A DNA stretch of 64,000 nt from Mansonella perstans. Lineage: Eukaryota > Nematoda > Chromadorea > Rhabditida > Onchocercidae. The translations under genes and the position numbers were made by a program. Shown here piece after piece: positions 25,211-35,925 of this stretch. Below the pieces are notes generated by a model, which saw only the letters and a list, made by a program, of their open reading frames with translations, was not told the origin of the DNA and searched no databases. Numbering within the stretch: the stretch's first letter is position 1; every line of letters starts with the position of its first letter. Location: the NCBI GenBank assembly GCA_037074765.1, contig JBAMDO010000024.1, forward strand, positions 186,001-250,000, read 5' to 3'.

Positions 25211-26440
25211 TAACTGTAGCTAGTTTTTTTCCAGATAGTTGTTAAAACTTTCTACCGAATAGTGCTTACCAGTGATTTTGATGAATTATCAAAATTTAAA
25301 GAAGAGCAAATGTCGATAAATAATTTATCTGTAGGTTTTGTTTTTAAACGTAATTTGCCTATTCAATTCATAAAAGCAATGCACACATGATGAATAATAA
25401 TGTGATATAGTAACAATCACTTATTTTTATAATATTTCACATTTTTATGATTAATTTGCCAAAATCAGGAACATAATGTTAGGAAATGAAATTGTCCAGT
25501 TCTAATTTTTACAAACTGCTTTGATTTTTCAAAATTTTTAGCGATATAGCTTTATTGAGTCGGAGCCTTTTACTACCGATTTACCACAAGATTTACCCAA
25601 AGATGATGAAGATTTATATTTGCGGAGAATTTCGGATCGGAAAAGTTGCTTTCAAGCTTAAAATTACTTTCGGATTTTTTATAAAGCTGATTCTTTTATT
25701 AATCGAATTTAATAGTAATTAATGTTTGCTTGTGTTATTTCAATGTATTATTTGATGTATAAGCGATAGCAGTGATAGCACCCAGAGAAACTTTTTACCA
25801 ACATTGTCTTTAATGAAACGAACGAAATTTTACTTTAGTAATTATTTCCTCTGCTCTTTGCTTTTTTTCTGAATTTTATTCTGTCAGCTTGAAGTATATT
25901 GATATTTAGAAAGTGAAATATGCAAATTAGTTCCAATAAAATCGACTGATCAATACTGTCTAAGCTTTAATTTTGATCCAAGACTATTCCTGAAGTAATT
26001 CGAATATTTTATGAATAAAATTTCTAGCTAAATTATCTACTGTAGAAGAATTTTTTCAGATCGAGTTGTTCTGTCAGTATCTGATACGTTAAAGTCATTA
26101 TATCGATTACGCTATTTACTTATTGTGAAACTTACATCGAATATATAAGCTGATAGTAAATGATGATAAAATAATCTTTTCCCAGATGATCGTCTGGTGA
26201 AATTTTTATAATTGCACTCATTTTTGAACTGCTACACGGTTTGCTAAATATATCTTTCAAATCAATCAATTTTATCAGTAATAATAGTATTGATTTATTC
26301 ATTAATTGCATTTTGATAAGATAGTGAAATCAATTGAGAGATTTCAATAATGCTTAATTTGCTAACAAAACAATTAAAAACATATTTAAACACATTCTTT
26401 TAATGATTAATTATGATCCAGGTAGTTCTGTTAAAAGATT
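25211..26440 (+). pseudogene. Degenerate copy of RdRP exons 31-33
   Basis: Matches 19558-20911 including introns. Exon 31 copy begins ATAGTTGTTAAAACTTT; exon 32 copy lacks 39 bases (13 codons) in frame; exon 33 copy has an early TAA where the gene reads ATACAAGTT, and has lost part of the C-terminal coding sequence. No promoter and no preceding exons are attached, and the catalytic region is absent, so it cannot make a polymerase. It is the left part of the second tandem unit. Confidence 0.9.
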
Positions 26441-26517
26441 TGCTACTTCCCCGAGACATTAGTCAATTAATCGGGTCTCTTAGAAATAATTATAGCATAA
26501 TATGATCTAGTTTGCGC
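26437..26517 (+). repeat. Left 81-bp direct repeat bounding the 3-kb insert
   Basis: GATTTGCTACTTCCCCGAGA to TAGTTTGCGC. The same 81 bases with a few changes lie at 29560-29640, and the source version is at about 21793-21873. The sequences beyond it differ on the insert side. Confidence 0.8.
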
Positions 26518-27189
26518 AATTCACTTTTTCATTTCAGATGAGGAATTTCATAATTTTTTTGAAGTAGGATTTTAAAGGAAAATGAGGCATTTGTAAAATT
26601 GATCGAATAATCCTCTTGCTATTAGAAGCAAATGGAATAAGCAGTTCAGCTGTCTTCTACGTTAGAAGTCATATTTTGATGATCATTTATAAATAAAATT
26701 GAAATCAAAATTCAACTTTATCAAAAAACGAAAACAAAGAAGTGCGCATCTGTTCTTATTTTTAGTGTATTTTAGTGTATAAAAAAGTATCATATTTTGC
26801 CAAAAACATATTTTGCAAGAAAAAAAATGTGACATTTTATATTCTTTGTCTTGTTGCCATAAACGGTAATATTGATTTCATTGCTTGGTATGTAGATATA
26901 TACTGATTTATCGAATAGTCTATTTTTTATCACTAAAGCTTCTGATGAGATAGTTAATCCCTCACTGAAAAACTTTGGGTTGTCACATGGAAAATTAGAC
27001 TAGAAGGAAATCCGCTGAAATCATGTGAAATATCGAGTTTTTAATCGTTAACGTATAGTATTGTTTCCTCTAAAAGATTTTTTGTTTTACACGCAGAAAA
27101 ATACCAAAAATCGCTACAAGCCGCGGGGATAAATAAAAGTAAAGAGATGACAATATAGATAAAAACCTTACGCACAGCTAATCATTCCC
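26518..27189. other. Left part of the insert, no gene recognised
   Basis: About 670 bases of AT-rich sequence with stops in all frames, without a counterpart in the first tandem unit. It may be bacterial DNA decayed beyond recognition or worm DNA. I cannot tell by reading. Confidence 0.4.
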
Positions 27190-27480
27190 TTATTTATTAA
27201 GCGATATATTTCTTGTTCCCCTTGGTATGGCTACACACAAGCCATCAATATCTTTTGTAATTTTTATTTGGCACCCAAGCCTTGATGTCTCTGTCAAGTC
27301 AAAAGCTAGATCTAACATCTCATCAGATACACGATTGTACATTTCTACATCATAAAATTTTGGATTAACGATTACATGACATGTAGAGCAGGTAAGAGAA
27401 CTTTCATATGCGCCTTCAAGCAAGTCTGGATCGTTTCTGTGAGCTAAGTTAAGTCATAACTTTTCTTGCTTCTATCAGGT
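27190..27480 (-). pseudogene. fdx: Wolbachia-like 2Fe-2S ferredoxin fragment (nuclear insertion)
   Basis: Minus-strand frame with the C-terminal two thirds of an ISC-type (adrenodoxin-like) ferredoxin of alphaproteobacterial character. The stretches LTCSTCHVIVNPKFYD, MLDLAFDLTETSRLGCQIKI and DGLCVAIPRGTRNISL match what I know of Rickettsiales ferredoxins rather than animal ones, and there is no intron. The first cluster ligand is lost (GAY where the family has GAC) and the N-terminal part upstream of AHRNDPDLLEGA is broken by a stop. Two middle cysteines and the last one remain. The intact bacterial protein would have about 115-120 residues. It is read here as a dead piece of endosymbiont DNA. 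It faces away from the murD fragment 0.2 kb further on. Confidence 0.85.
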
Positions 27481-27623
27481 AAAATAAAAGTGACAGATGA
27501 CATATTGTTTTCTTATTAAAATCCTTATTAATTTTTCTATATTCTACAGGTAATAATTAACATTTACAAATTTTTTATGTTAAGCCTATTAACAATTTAT
27601 ATAACATCTTACGAAAACAAGTA

Positions 27624-28030
27624 ATGCAATTGAGCAAATACAAAAATCAAAGCGTTGCGGTTTTTGGTCTTGGTAAAACTGTTTTTCTGTCATTAACGCT
27701 CTAATGAAGAGCGGTGCAAGAATATATGCATGGGATGATAATAAAGAGAAATATCAAATACAGAAATGATGTATTGGGAGTGTAATTTTATTCATCCCAA
27801 AGAATATAATTGGCATGAAATGAACGTTGATTTTAAGCCCTGGAATGCCAATTTCATATCCAACGTCGCATTGGATAGTGAAACTTGCGAAAAGCTATGA
27901 CTGTAAAATAAAATCGGATATTGAGCTATTCCTTGAAATTAAAGCTAAGAAACAGAAAGTAATAGGAGTCGCAGGAACAAATGGTAAATCGAAATGGAAT
28001 TATTGCTTCATTGTTTCATTTTCTCTCTAC
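27624..28030 (+). pseudogene. murD: Wolbachia-like murD 5' fragment (UDP-MurNAc-Ala-D-Glu ligase)
   Basis: Begins ATGCAATTGAGC and codes MQLSKYKNQSVAVFGLGKT, the N-terminal dinucleotide-like fold of MurD. One base is missing directly after this, and the frame continues in another register as SVINALMKSGARIYAWDDN. A further shift leads to LILSPGMPISYPTSHWIVKL and the Mur ligase ATP loop GVAGTNGKS at about 27960-27995. Homology fades at about 28030, after roughly 125 of some 450-500 residues. MurD acts in bacterial peptidoglycan precursor synthesis, which animals lack, so a bacterial donor is certain in kind. Wolbachia is inferred from the filarial host setting and the neighbouring ferredoxin. 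At least two frameshifts and truncation make it non-functional. Confidence 0.88.
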
Positions 28031-29559
28031 TTTTACATTTAAAAAAATTAATAGATTTAAAAATTTTTGTTTCGTCTGTAAGTGTATTCGCCTTAATTAA
28101 TTGGTGTGACAAATGTATTTGATGCATTTCTAAGGATGAAATTACGATCACAGTAGTGCAATTTTTCCGAAACAAAAAAATCTGCTTGATTAAGCTAACA
28201 ATGGTAATTGCACATAACAACAGAAGTGTAACTGTAATATAAGGTTAAGAATGAGATAAGCTAATTAATAAGATGTGATTTGACTGTAGATATACTGATC
28301 CAGCTTTCTGTACGAAATGATTTGGTTATTGTCATGGTACAAATTGTTTGAAATGAGACATAACATGTTGTATCAAAATGATGAATTGCAATCCATTCTT
28401 TTCCAATCGACCACAAATCAATTTTCAATGTTAAAATATTCACGAACAAAAAACTATTTGTTTTTTCCCAGGACTCTTCAGAAGCTGGTGATATTGATGA
28501 TGTATATTAAAAACTGCGAAATGATCAAACACATTATATCATGCCCCAGATGATGCAATCTGATTCCGCATATATCTTCAGCGCTGCAAGTGGAATAGAT
28601 ATATAAGCTTACAGAAAGAACAAATTATTGCAAGGGTCGCGATTTAAACAATTGAGGTAAAAACAGTTTTCGCTAATAAATGTTGACTTAGCAAGTAGTT
28701 CACGCTGATACGACAAAGGATAAGATAACACGAATACGACCGATGTCGACAGAAAGTGAAACGACTACTGAAGATTTCAAGATGTTAATCAGGTAAACGC
28801 ATACAGATGACCCAAGGAGCAAAAAAGAGAAAAATGGAATTTGTACTACGACGACCGAACCACTAATTAATTTTCTATCGACATTTTGACTTGTAATTCA
28901 TTAGTCAGGTAGTTCATTATGTTAGCACGTATTTTTTCAGTTTTTTTTTCTGAGTTGCATTTGTGTGGCACGACATGATTTAGATTTTTTAATACAAAGT
29001 AGAATCAGTTTCAATTCTTGCTCATCAGTTTCAGTTCGATCTAGTCGATGAGCTCAGTTCTTTGATATGAAGAAACATAACTAGGATCCTACATCAAATA
29101 ATGCTAACTTCTTAACGTTATGGTAAGTAATGATTTGAATACAGTCATCTGTTTACGTAAAAGTATGTTTCTTTATCTTATTTTTCCATTAATCAATTAA
29201 TTTTTGAAAATTCGTTCGAACCATTCTTTCTTCATAATGAAAGGAAAAAAATTGTACGGAAAATGGTTTAATGGAAAATGAAAACCAGAGTTTTATTCAG
29301 AATGATAGATGCAAATAAACATTTAGCCGCAAAGATCTTCGATTTCATTCATCATAAATCATTAAGCAACTAGAATTATATGTGCTATTCCAACAAATAA
29401 AAATTATGCAATAAATTTTGATTGACTTTTTGACTTAATTCTATTTCTTGAAAATCTATCAGTATATCGCTAATGATTCGAGCAAAATGGTTAGATTCAT
29501 CCAATTCTGCAATGGACTGATGACCGATAGTTTGAAGCAACAAGAATTCACGTATCAAC
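28031..29559. other. Right part of the insert, no gene recognised
   Basis: About 1.5 kb with only short frames (for example 28317-28553 plus, 28261-28449 and 29385-29582 minus) that I cannot assign. Around 28800-28850 there is a short stretch resembling the serpin downstream flank (GAAAAATGGAATT context), which hints at further rearranged pieces. Confidence 0.35.
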
Positions 29560-29640
29560 GATTTGCTACTTGCCTGAGACATTAGTCAATTAACCGTGTC
29601 TCCTAGAAATAATCAAAGCATAATATGATCTAGTTTGCGC
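29560..29640 (+). repeat. Right 81-bp direct repeat bounding the 3-kb insert
   Basis: Second copy of the 26437-26517 repeat. From here on the sequence continues collinearly with the first tandem unit (21793 onward). Confidence 0.8.
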
Positions 29641-30211
29641 CAGACATTTTAAACTATAATTATTTCGGTTTTTCCAACAATATAGACTTTCTCCCGCAAA
29701 GCTTAGACCACAAAAACTATTGCAGCATCTTGCGACCCCAAAGCGGATGACTCCAATGTGAATATCAGTCAACAAAGAATTTGAAGACAAAGAAGTGCGG
29801 ATCGCTGCCTCTCAACCAAGTGAGGTAATAAATGGGTGCTAATCAGATAAGTGCAGACGTAAGGACTCAACGAAGAAAAAAGGAAAAATGGAATTGTAAT
29901 TGCGATGACCTGAAATTGGAGAACACAAAGTCGATTGTATTTTTATTGTTTCTATATGGGCTTGTGACTTGTGAAAAGATTTGAATTTATATATTTCCCG
30001 GAAAACCAAAAAACTTCTTTCAGATAATCAAAGAAGCAGAATTAAAAATTTCTTAATGAACACACAATGCTCAACCAACATCATCGGCTGATTGATAAAC
30101 ATTGATAAAGATTTTTTAAGAAAATCATATCAGCATCATATTTTCACAGCATGGTTGGATTTAAATATTCCTATTCGAAAATTTATTGCAAGCACAGAAT
30201 AAAAATAAAAA

Positions 30212-32123
30212 TTATCCGAGGAATGGCCTGACAAATTGGCCTGCAAACAGAACGTTTTTCAGGTTCTGAACGATTGCAAAGAGGAATGGTTGATCAGCAA
30301 TAAAATTATTTGGAGATGGACGTTGCTCTAACTTAGTTGCAGCGACTTGAAGATCTTCAACTGGTCCCGTACCTTTTTCACTCACCTATAAGTAAATGAC
30401 TGAAGTCTTTATATTTGCCAAATTATTCATCAAAAAAGAAGCTTTCATTAAATTTTTCATCAAAGAAAATTCACACAAACCTTAATGAATCCTGAATGTA
30501 TAAATTTGTTGAAAGAAATTGCCCTTCGATCGTATAGAAGCTCTCCGAAATTATTTCCTTTGAATACATCTAGGATACCAATTTGTTTCAGTGCGCTTTT
30601 CAGATTCAGTCCTCCTTCCACTCGGAATTTTGGCAGTGAAATCTGAAATTAAAATAATTTTTAATTGATATTATCGAAATATCTTCAAACTTGTTTAAGG
30701 AAGAGAGATAAATAAATTAAGCAAAAGACAGTACAGTCATATGCATGAACTTGTTTGATAGGTAACTAGAATTAGATGAATGACTTACAACAACATATTT
30801 CCTCTGTGCATCACCAATATATTTGAGTACCTTTTCCCCTGTCAAATTTTTCAGAACATTAGATAAGCCAAAACGGTTTTGTGGCAATATAAAAACCATT
30901 TCTATTCCATCACCAATGATAGGCATTTGGATAAGTTTCACAAGATTGTCTTCATAATATGGTACCTTTTCCGTTTTCCGCATCATCGGTATCTGAATGA
31001 AGATAAGCGAAGATAATTAAGTCGAGTATTCAAAGATCAATAATGGAGGACTTCTAATTACAATAAACATTAACATACTTACCACCGTTCTTTCTTCTCT
31101 AGAAATGTAAAAATTTTTTTTTCTAGTTAATTCCCGCATGAATTGTGTGTTCCAAGTGCCTTTGAAATGAATTCCGTTCATTAGCAATACAATCATATGC
31201 CTGTTGACATCATCCACTATTAATATATCTGCCATTTTATTATCATTTTTAGACGAAATCCAATTATTCATTACCTGAAAAAAAGTTTTATTTCACGGTC
31301 ATGAATCTAGAAATTGTACTTTAAAAAAAAACGATAGCAACAACGAACATTTCGCCTATTCTTTTTGACTTCGCCTCTCCCTACTTTTGTTTTTCATAAT
31401 CTAATCATACCTTAAAGAGGTCGCTTTTCTTCATGAAATTGAATTTATTCAGTGTCGTGTTGAAGTAAAGCTGAAGCATTGCTGAGAAGGTATTCCTTGT
31501 ACGTATTCTCTCATTTACGTAAAAATGATTTTTTAAATTCAACACGTAATCATTGCTTTTTGCCAATGCGATATCATCCAAAATTCTCTTGAAGTACGCT
31601 TGAAATTCTGGTACGCTTGCAGCTAAGAATTTAGATTTATATTTAATTTAGAAACAATCAATTTAACATTTTTGGAATATACCTATACACAATATGAGCT
31701 ATTGGACACCTTCTCAGTGGTTTCTTAATATAGTAAACAGAATTCTTCGAGTTTAAAATTTTCAGTCTATAATTACTTCCTCCCAAAATAACACGTAGCT
31801 GATGCTTCGCATTGCCTTTCGCTGCAAGAAAAACCGTGAAAAGTGAGGCTGACACTGCAAGAGGAGATAAGACGGCTGATTGATCATCTCTTGCTACTCT
31901 TTGTAGTAAATTAATCGCAAAGTTCCACTGCGCACGTTTAATTAAGGAACTGAAAAATTTCGTTATTGTAAGAAAGTTATTGATATGGAAGTATATTTAG
32001 TTGCTTCAAAAATAATATTCATGAGAAATTTTAAATTTTTTTGCAATACTTTTCTCCAAATAGAAAGATGATTTGAGTGCTCGCAATGAAAAGCAGTACG
32101 GCGGTGATTTTTTGAATGCTCAT
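30212..32123 (-). CDS. Serpin copy 2, intact secreted serpin (396 aa)
   Basis: Seven exons on the minus strand: 32123-32050, 31949-31777, 31622-31411, 31274-31083, 30992-30789, 30642-30481, 30385-30212 (stop TAA). They total 1191 nt with all phases joining, 396 residues, the usual serpin size. Exon 1 codes a signal peptide, so the product is probably secreted. Serpin landmarks: AVLSPLAV-type helix B (here SAVLSPLAVSASLF), MNNWISSKNDNKM, MNGIHFKGTWNTQF (breach region), and signature FIADQPFLFAI. The reactive loop reads GTGPVEDLQVAATKLEQ. By spacing from the hinge glycine P1 would be Leu and P1' Glu. The hinge has Pro, Val, Glu and Asp at P12-P9 instead of small residues, so trapping of a protease is doubtful. 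A minus-strand AATAAA lies 25 bases past the stop (TTTATT at 30182-30187). Filarial serpins are known as abundant stage-specific secreted proteins; which one this is remains open. Confidence 0.88.
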
Positions 32124-33345
32124 CCCGAAATATCACTACGACACTGAAAATGCTGCAATTATCATCCGACACGAATACTGTTTCGATTCCATGCATTATT
32201 ATTATGATACTGAGGAATAAAATCAGTGAATGAAAAATATTTCTGAATAACTAATTTTGAAATCTAATTTAATTGCAAGTGGATCAACGATGGTATGGAT
32301 GACAAATGGGCAAGCGTACGGAATCAGTTGCTGAAGGAATGCTGAACGTATTTATTTTAGAGATTTGCAATAATGCACTTTTACAGTCTCTTGGTAAATC
32401 GTTCCCTCTTAAATGCAGAAGCATTTTTTTCGTTATAACAACACAAACATTTCATATGTTTTGCACATCATTCAACTTGTTCAAATAGTATTAACACTTG
32501 TTTTTATGTTTTAGTACGGTGAGTGAAAAATTGTTTTTAATTATTTACTCACCCCAACATTACTTCCAACAAAGGAAACTTTCCTGGACTTTAGCTATGA
32601 TTGATTAATCCGCCTATCAAAACAATGTATTTTCCTAAACGTTAACAAAATAACTTTGCTTTGCTATTTTTATTACAAATGCTTCCCTGATTCTCTCAAA
32701 TGCAGATTTTCGCTCTAAAAACACTTTTTAATGAAAAGTATATTCAAGCATTTCATATATTTTGCACGTCGTTCACCTGTTCAAACAGTACTAACACATG
32801 TTTTTTTTTGTTCTGATACAGGTCAATGGAAAGGTTCTTTAATTATTTACTCACCTCAACAATTATTTCCAACGAAGAAAGTGGACTTTAGCTGTTAATG
32901 ATTAATCCGCCTATCAAAAGAAAGTATTTTTCTAAGCGTTAACAAGCGAGCTTTGCTTAACAAAAAAAAAAGAAAAATTATTACAAGCATTTCTCCGCTT
33001 CATTTTTTTTTAACTTCAGTTCATTGAAAGTTTTCAATTTTGCGCTTTATGGAAATATACTATATCGGACCGCGAAAAATGTTGGCTTTGTTGAACTTCA
33101 CAGGATTTATGATTACGTAAGAAGACTAAACAACAAATTTTCGAATAAACAAGGAAGAATTTTGATTGCTTCAGTGTATCTTCCTTGCCATTGAAATGAC
33201 TTCTACGGTTACATTGCAAACAATTGGAGTTATTTTCGCTATTGAGTTAAGTATTTCCTCAGAAATTTTCATTAAAAATTGGAAAAAAAATCAATATGCT
33301 ATAACCATTGATTATGATGCCAATGAATGAATACGATGGATAGCT
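32124..33345 (-). promoter_or_regulatory. Serpin 2 upstream region with probable spliced-leader acceptor
   Basis: The minus-strand acceptor CATTTTCAG ends at 32144, with the serpin ATG at 32123. Further out the flank matches 24350-25206. Within it a block is present twice (around 32440-32600 and 32735-32900: TTTCATATRTTTTGCACRTC, then TTATTTACTCACC and ATTAATCCGCCTATCAAAA), so this copy of the flank is longer than the first. Confidence 0.5.
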
Positions 33346-33984
33346 ATCAAATGTTAAGTTCTCGTTGCGATTGTTTTTTTCAGCACAATTGCTAATTACA
33401 TGCAACAAAACAGTTTTTAAATCTGCAAATGTTGGGAGTTCTAGTTTTGAGTTCTCGTACATTAAAAAATGAAGATTGATAAATTGTAAAATTAATTAGA
33501 CGGAAAAATTAGGAAATGTTTAGTTTTTATGTACGGATTGTATCGCAATATTTTCAACTGCTGTTGAAAGGCATCCAATATCTGAAAAAGACGACTGGAG
33601 TAGCAGCCAAATTATTTCATTCATTAACAGTTAAATCTTCAATAGGCTGCTATGATTCATTTAGGTTTTTTTGATACCGATATATTTCAAATGCCATTAT
33701 TATTGGAACAAAATTAAACGGAAAAGTGGCTTAACAACTGTATATTAGTACTTGCAAATCAGCCTGTTATCATTTATCTAAACAAATCGTTGATTAAAAA
33801 CTCAGAATTAAACAGCCTGAATTAAACAAGGTACTAGTCTCCTCACACCTCGAATCGGTTAAACAACATTCAAATAAAGTAGAAGTGTTTATGAAGTTTG
33901 AGTGCTTGCTTACAAAAATGGACTTAAACATCTGATCCTACATAAACATGAAGTTAGAGTTTTTTTCCTTGATAGTGTGACTTC
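33346..33984. other. Unique spacer, no gene seen
   Basis: About 640 bases between the end of the second tandem unit and the start of the RdRP exon patchwork, without recognisable coding content or match elsewhere in the window. Confidence 0.45.
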
Positions 33985-35737
33985 TTTCGCATCATTCCTC
34001 TACCGATAGTTATAGGCAACATTTTTTTGAAGAAAGGATATTTCAGAATATACCCCGAGATATGAGCTATATGAACAATGAAAATAATATAGAAGGCTCA
34101 ATGTTTGCTCTGGAGGTAAGTTATTCGTGAGTGAGAACTTTCTAATCATCTCCGTTTTTTTTGTTTCTCCAACCTATTAAAATGGTTTCTGAGAAAATCA
34201 TGTTTCTCATTTTGAATTTAAATTCAATTTTATTTATTTATTTCCTTGGTTTCTTGAGGTTACAGTACGAAATGATAAGTCGTAATCCATTCTCATGGAA
34301 TTTTTAAATAATCTTCCTGAAATTCCTCGATTTCGTCAGAAAGTGCTACGAGGAGAACCAAGAGTGGAAATAATAAATGGTGGATATAAGTTAGTCATCA
34401 TGAATTTTGCTAAATTTGAGAATATGGAAAAACAGCAATCGAAAAACAGCAAATTAATTAATGTAGCTTTTTTTGTTCCACCTTTTAGGATGATCTGTTG
34501 TACAGGTTACTAAGCAGATTGCATGTCCGTGTCAAGCTTCCGATTGAGTTCGCCAATGTACGGCTTCTATATTTTCCTGTGGACAGGTAAGCAATACTCG
34601 ATTCCCTTTCAAATGAATAGACAAGTCACTTGCGGTGTTCTTCATCATTTGATCAGAAATCAAGCTTAATTAATTATCGAAGTTTATAAAAGTTCTTTTA
34701 TGAAATATAACTGGCGTGTGATATTAAAATGTAAATTAAGATTTAATAACTATTAAGAACTAGCTTTCCATTTTCAAGTTTCAAAATCACATATTACTTC
34801 CACTTAGTATTTAAATTTGTCTTATTAAATTCGAGTATAAAGTATATAAAGTGGGTAATTGAGTATTTTGCAAATCACTTAGATAATTTTAGTTATGTGC
34901 CATTGCCAGTTCGAATGATTGGTTGTGACTATCGGAAATTATCTAGTGCAGAGGCAATGCAACAAAACAATCATTCTTATCAGCCTTTGGAACCAAAAGT
35001 TGATAAAATTTGGTCCAGGAAACTACGATCACTTTCGTTTAGTTTGGAATATTTGATTGCAGCATTATTATCACGTGGTGCTGTTGTAAAAGATCAGTTG
35101 CTGGTACGTGCGATTAATTTTCACATTTGATTTACCGCATGAGATTTGCATTTTTTTGCAAAATTTCGCCTAATTTTAATTCACAATTCATTTTTGTGAT
35201 TATTTGATCTAGCTGGATCGTTTTTCAATTAATTAGCTGTCATTTAATTAATTTCATTCACTTAGCTCATTCACTCCCATTGATCTATTTTGGACCCTTT
35301 TTTTAAATAAAATTTGATTATTTTTATAGATCATTTTGAAAGCAATCAGAATTATGGATAGAAAGATGCGCAACAGACCAGTGAATGAGCTGAGTGAATA
35401 GAAGCAACTAATGAGCTAATTGATTTTGACAAACGATTTAGAGTACAGAACAGTTAATTGTTTCTTAATATATTACATAAGTTGCGTTATCTATATTGTA
35501 GCAATCAACCAACTAAGCTGGACTTCGATTTCAATTCTTTTTTTTTATGTACAACAATTGAGTCAAGAGATCACTTTTTAATTCATGTGGTAAAGAATTA
35601 TGAACAAGACGAAGCAGTAAGTTTTCTTTTTACCATAATTTCACCTGCTTTAATCCATTTTTATTTTTACAGCAAGAAAAAAAAATTTTGAAACTTGGCT
35701 TTAATTTTACGGGTGATTAAAAAAGTACATGAACTTT
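33985..35737 (+). pseudogene. Copy of RdRP exons 5, 6 (3' part), 8, 9 and 10
   Basis: Matches 6760-9257. Exon 5 copy is changed at its 5' end (AATATACCCCGAG). Source bases of about 7090-7430 and 7620-7985 are deleted, removing most of exon 6 and all of exon 7. From about 34480 onward (exon 8 to past exon 10, including introns) the copy is almost identical to the source, apart from a short deletion near 34808. Exon 9 copy (about 34893-35103) is open. The exon 10 copy has one extra T (TTAATTGTTTCTTAA) that makes an immediate stop. With no 5' exons, catalytic core or continuous frame it is a pseudogene fragment. Confidence 0.92.
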
Positions 35738-35925
35738 GAGGTACCTTAAAGTTTTGATAGAAGAACAAAATTCATTAATGTAATAACAGTGATTATTCGG
35801 CATCCTGTTGCTGTGTGGAGCTTGAATTTGTGTCGATGATTATTTCTGCTGTGATCTTTTATGAATATATTTTGTAGTTTGTATTTATTTTCCTACAACT
35901 CCACAACATCATTTGTTATTGCATA
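35731..35925 (+). repeat. Fragment of RdRP exon 20/intron 20 region joined by microhomology
   Basis: The stretch from TTTGAGGTACC to TTATTGCATAA matches 14722-14912 (intron 20). Left junction: GAACTTT occurs in both parents (9254 and 14720). Right junction: CATAA is shared by 14907 and 17979. It contains no exon. Confidence 0.85.

Larger units (their letters stand above)
25211..33345 (+). repeat. Second unit of the large tandem duplication, with 3-kb insert
   Basis: Collinear with 19555-25206 except that the counterpart of about 20912-21792 is missing and 26518-29559 is present instead. By eye the RdRP part is more diverged than the serpin part. Confidence 0.82.

Noticed and set aside
26518..29559. 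A mobile element as the explanation of the insert
   Set aside because: No transposase, terminal inverted repeats or reverse transcriptase were seen; the 81-bp flanking repeats are too long for a usual target-site duplication.
35458..35691. Exon 10 copy as part of a second functional RdRP gene
   Set aside because: An inserted T creates a stop at the exon start, and the neighbouring copies lack exon 7, most of exon 6 and the whole catalytic core.
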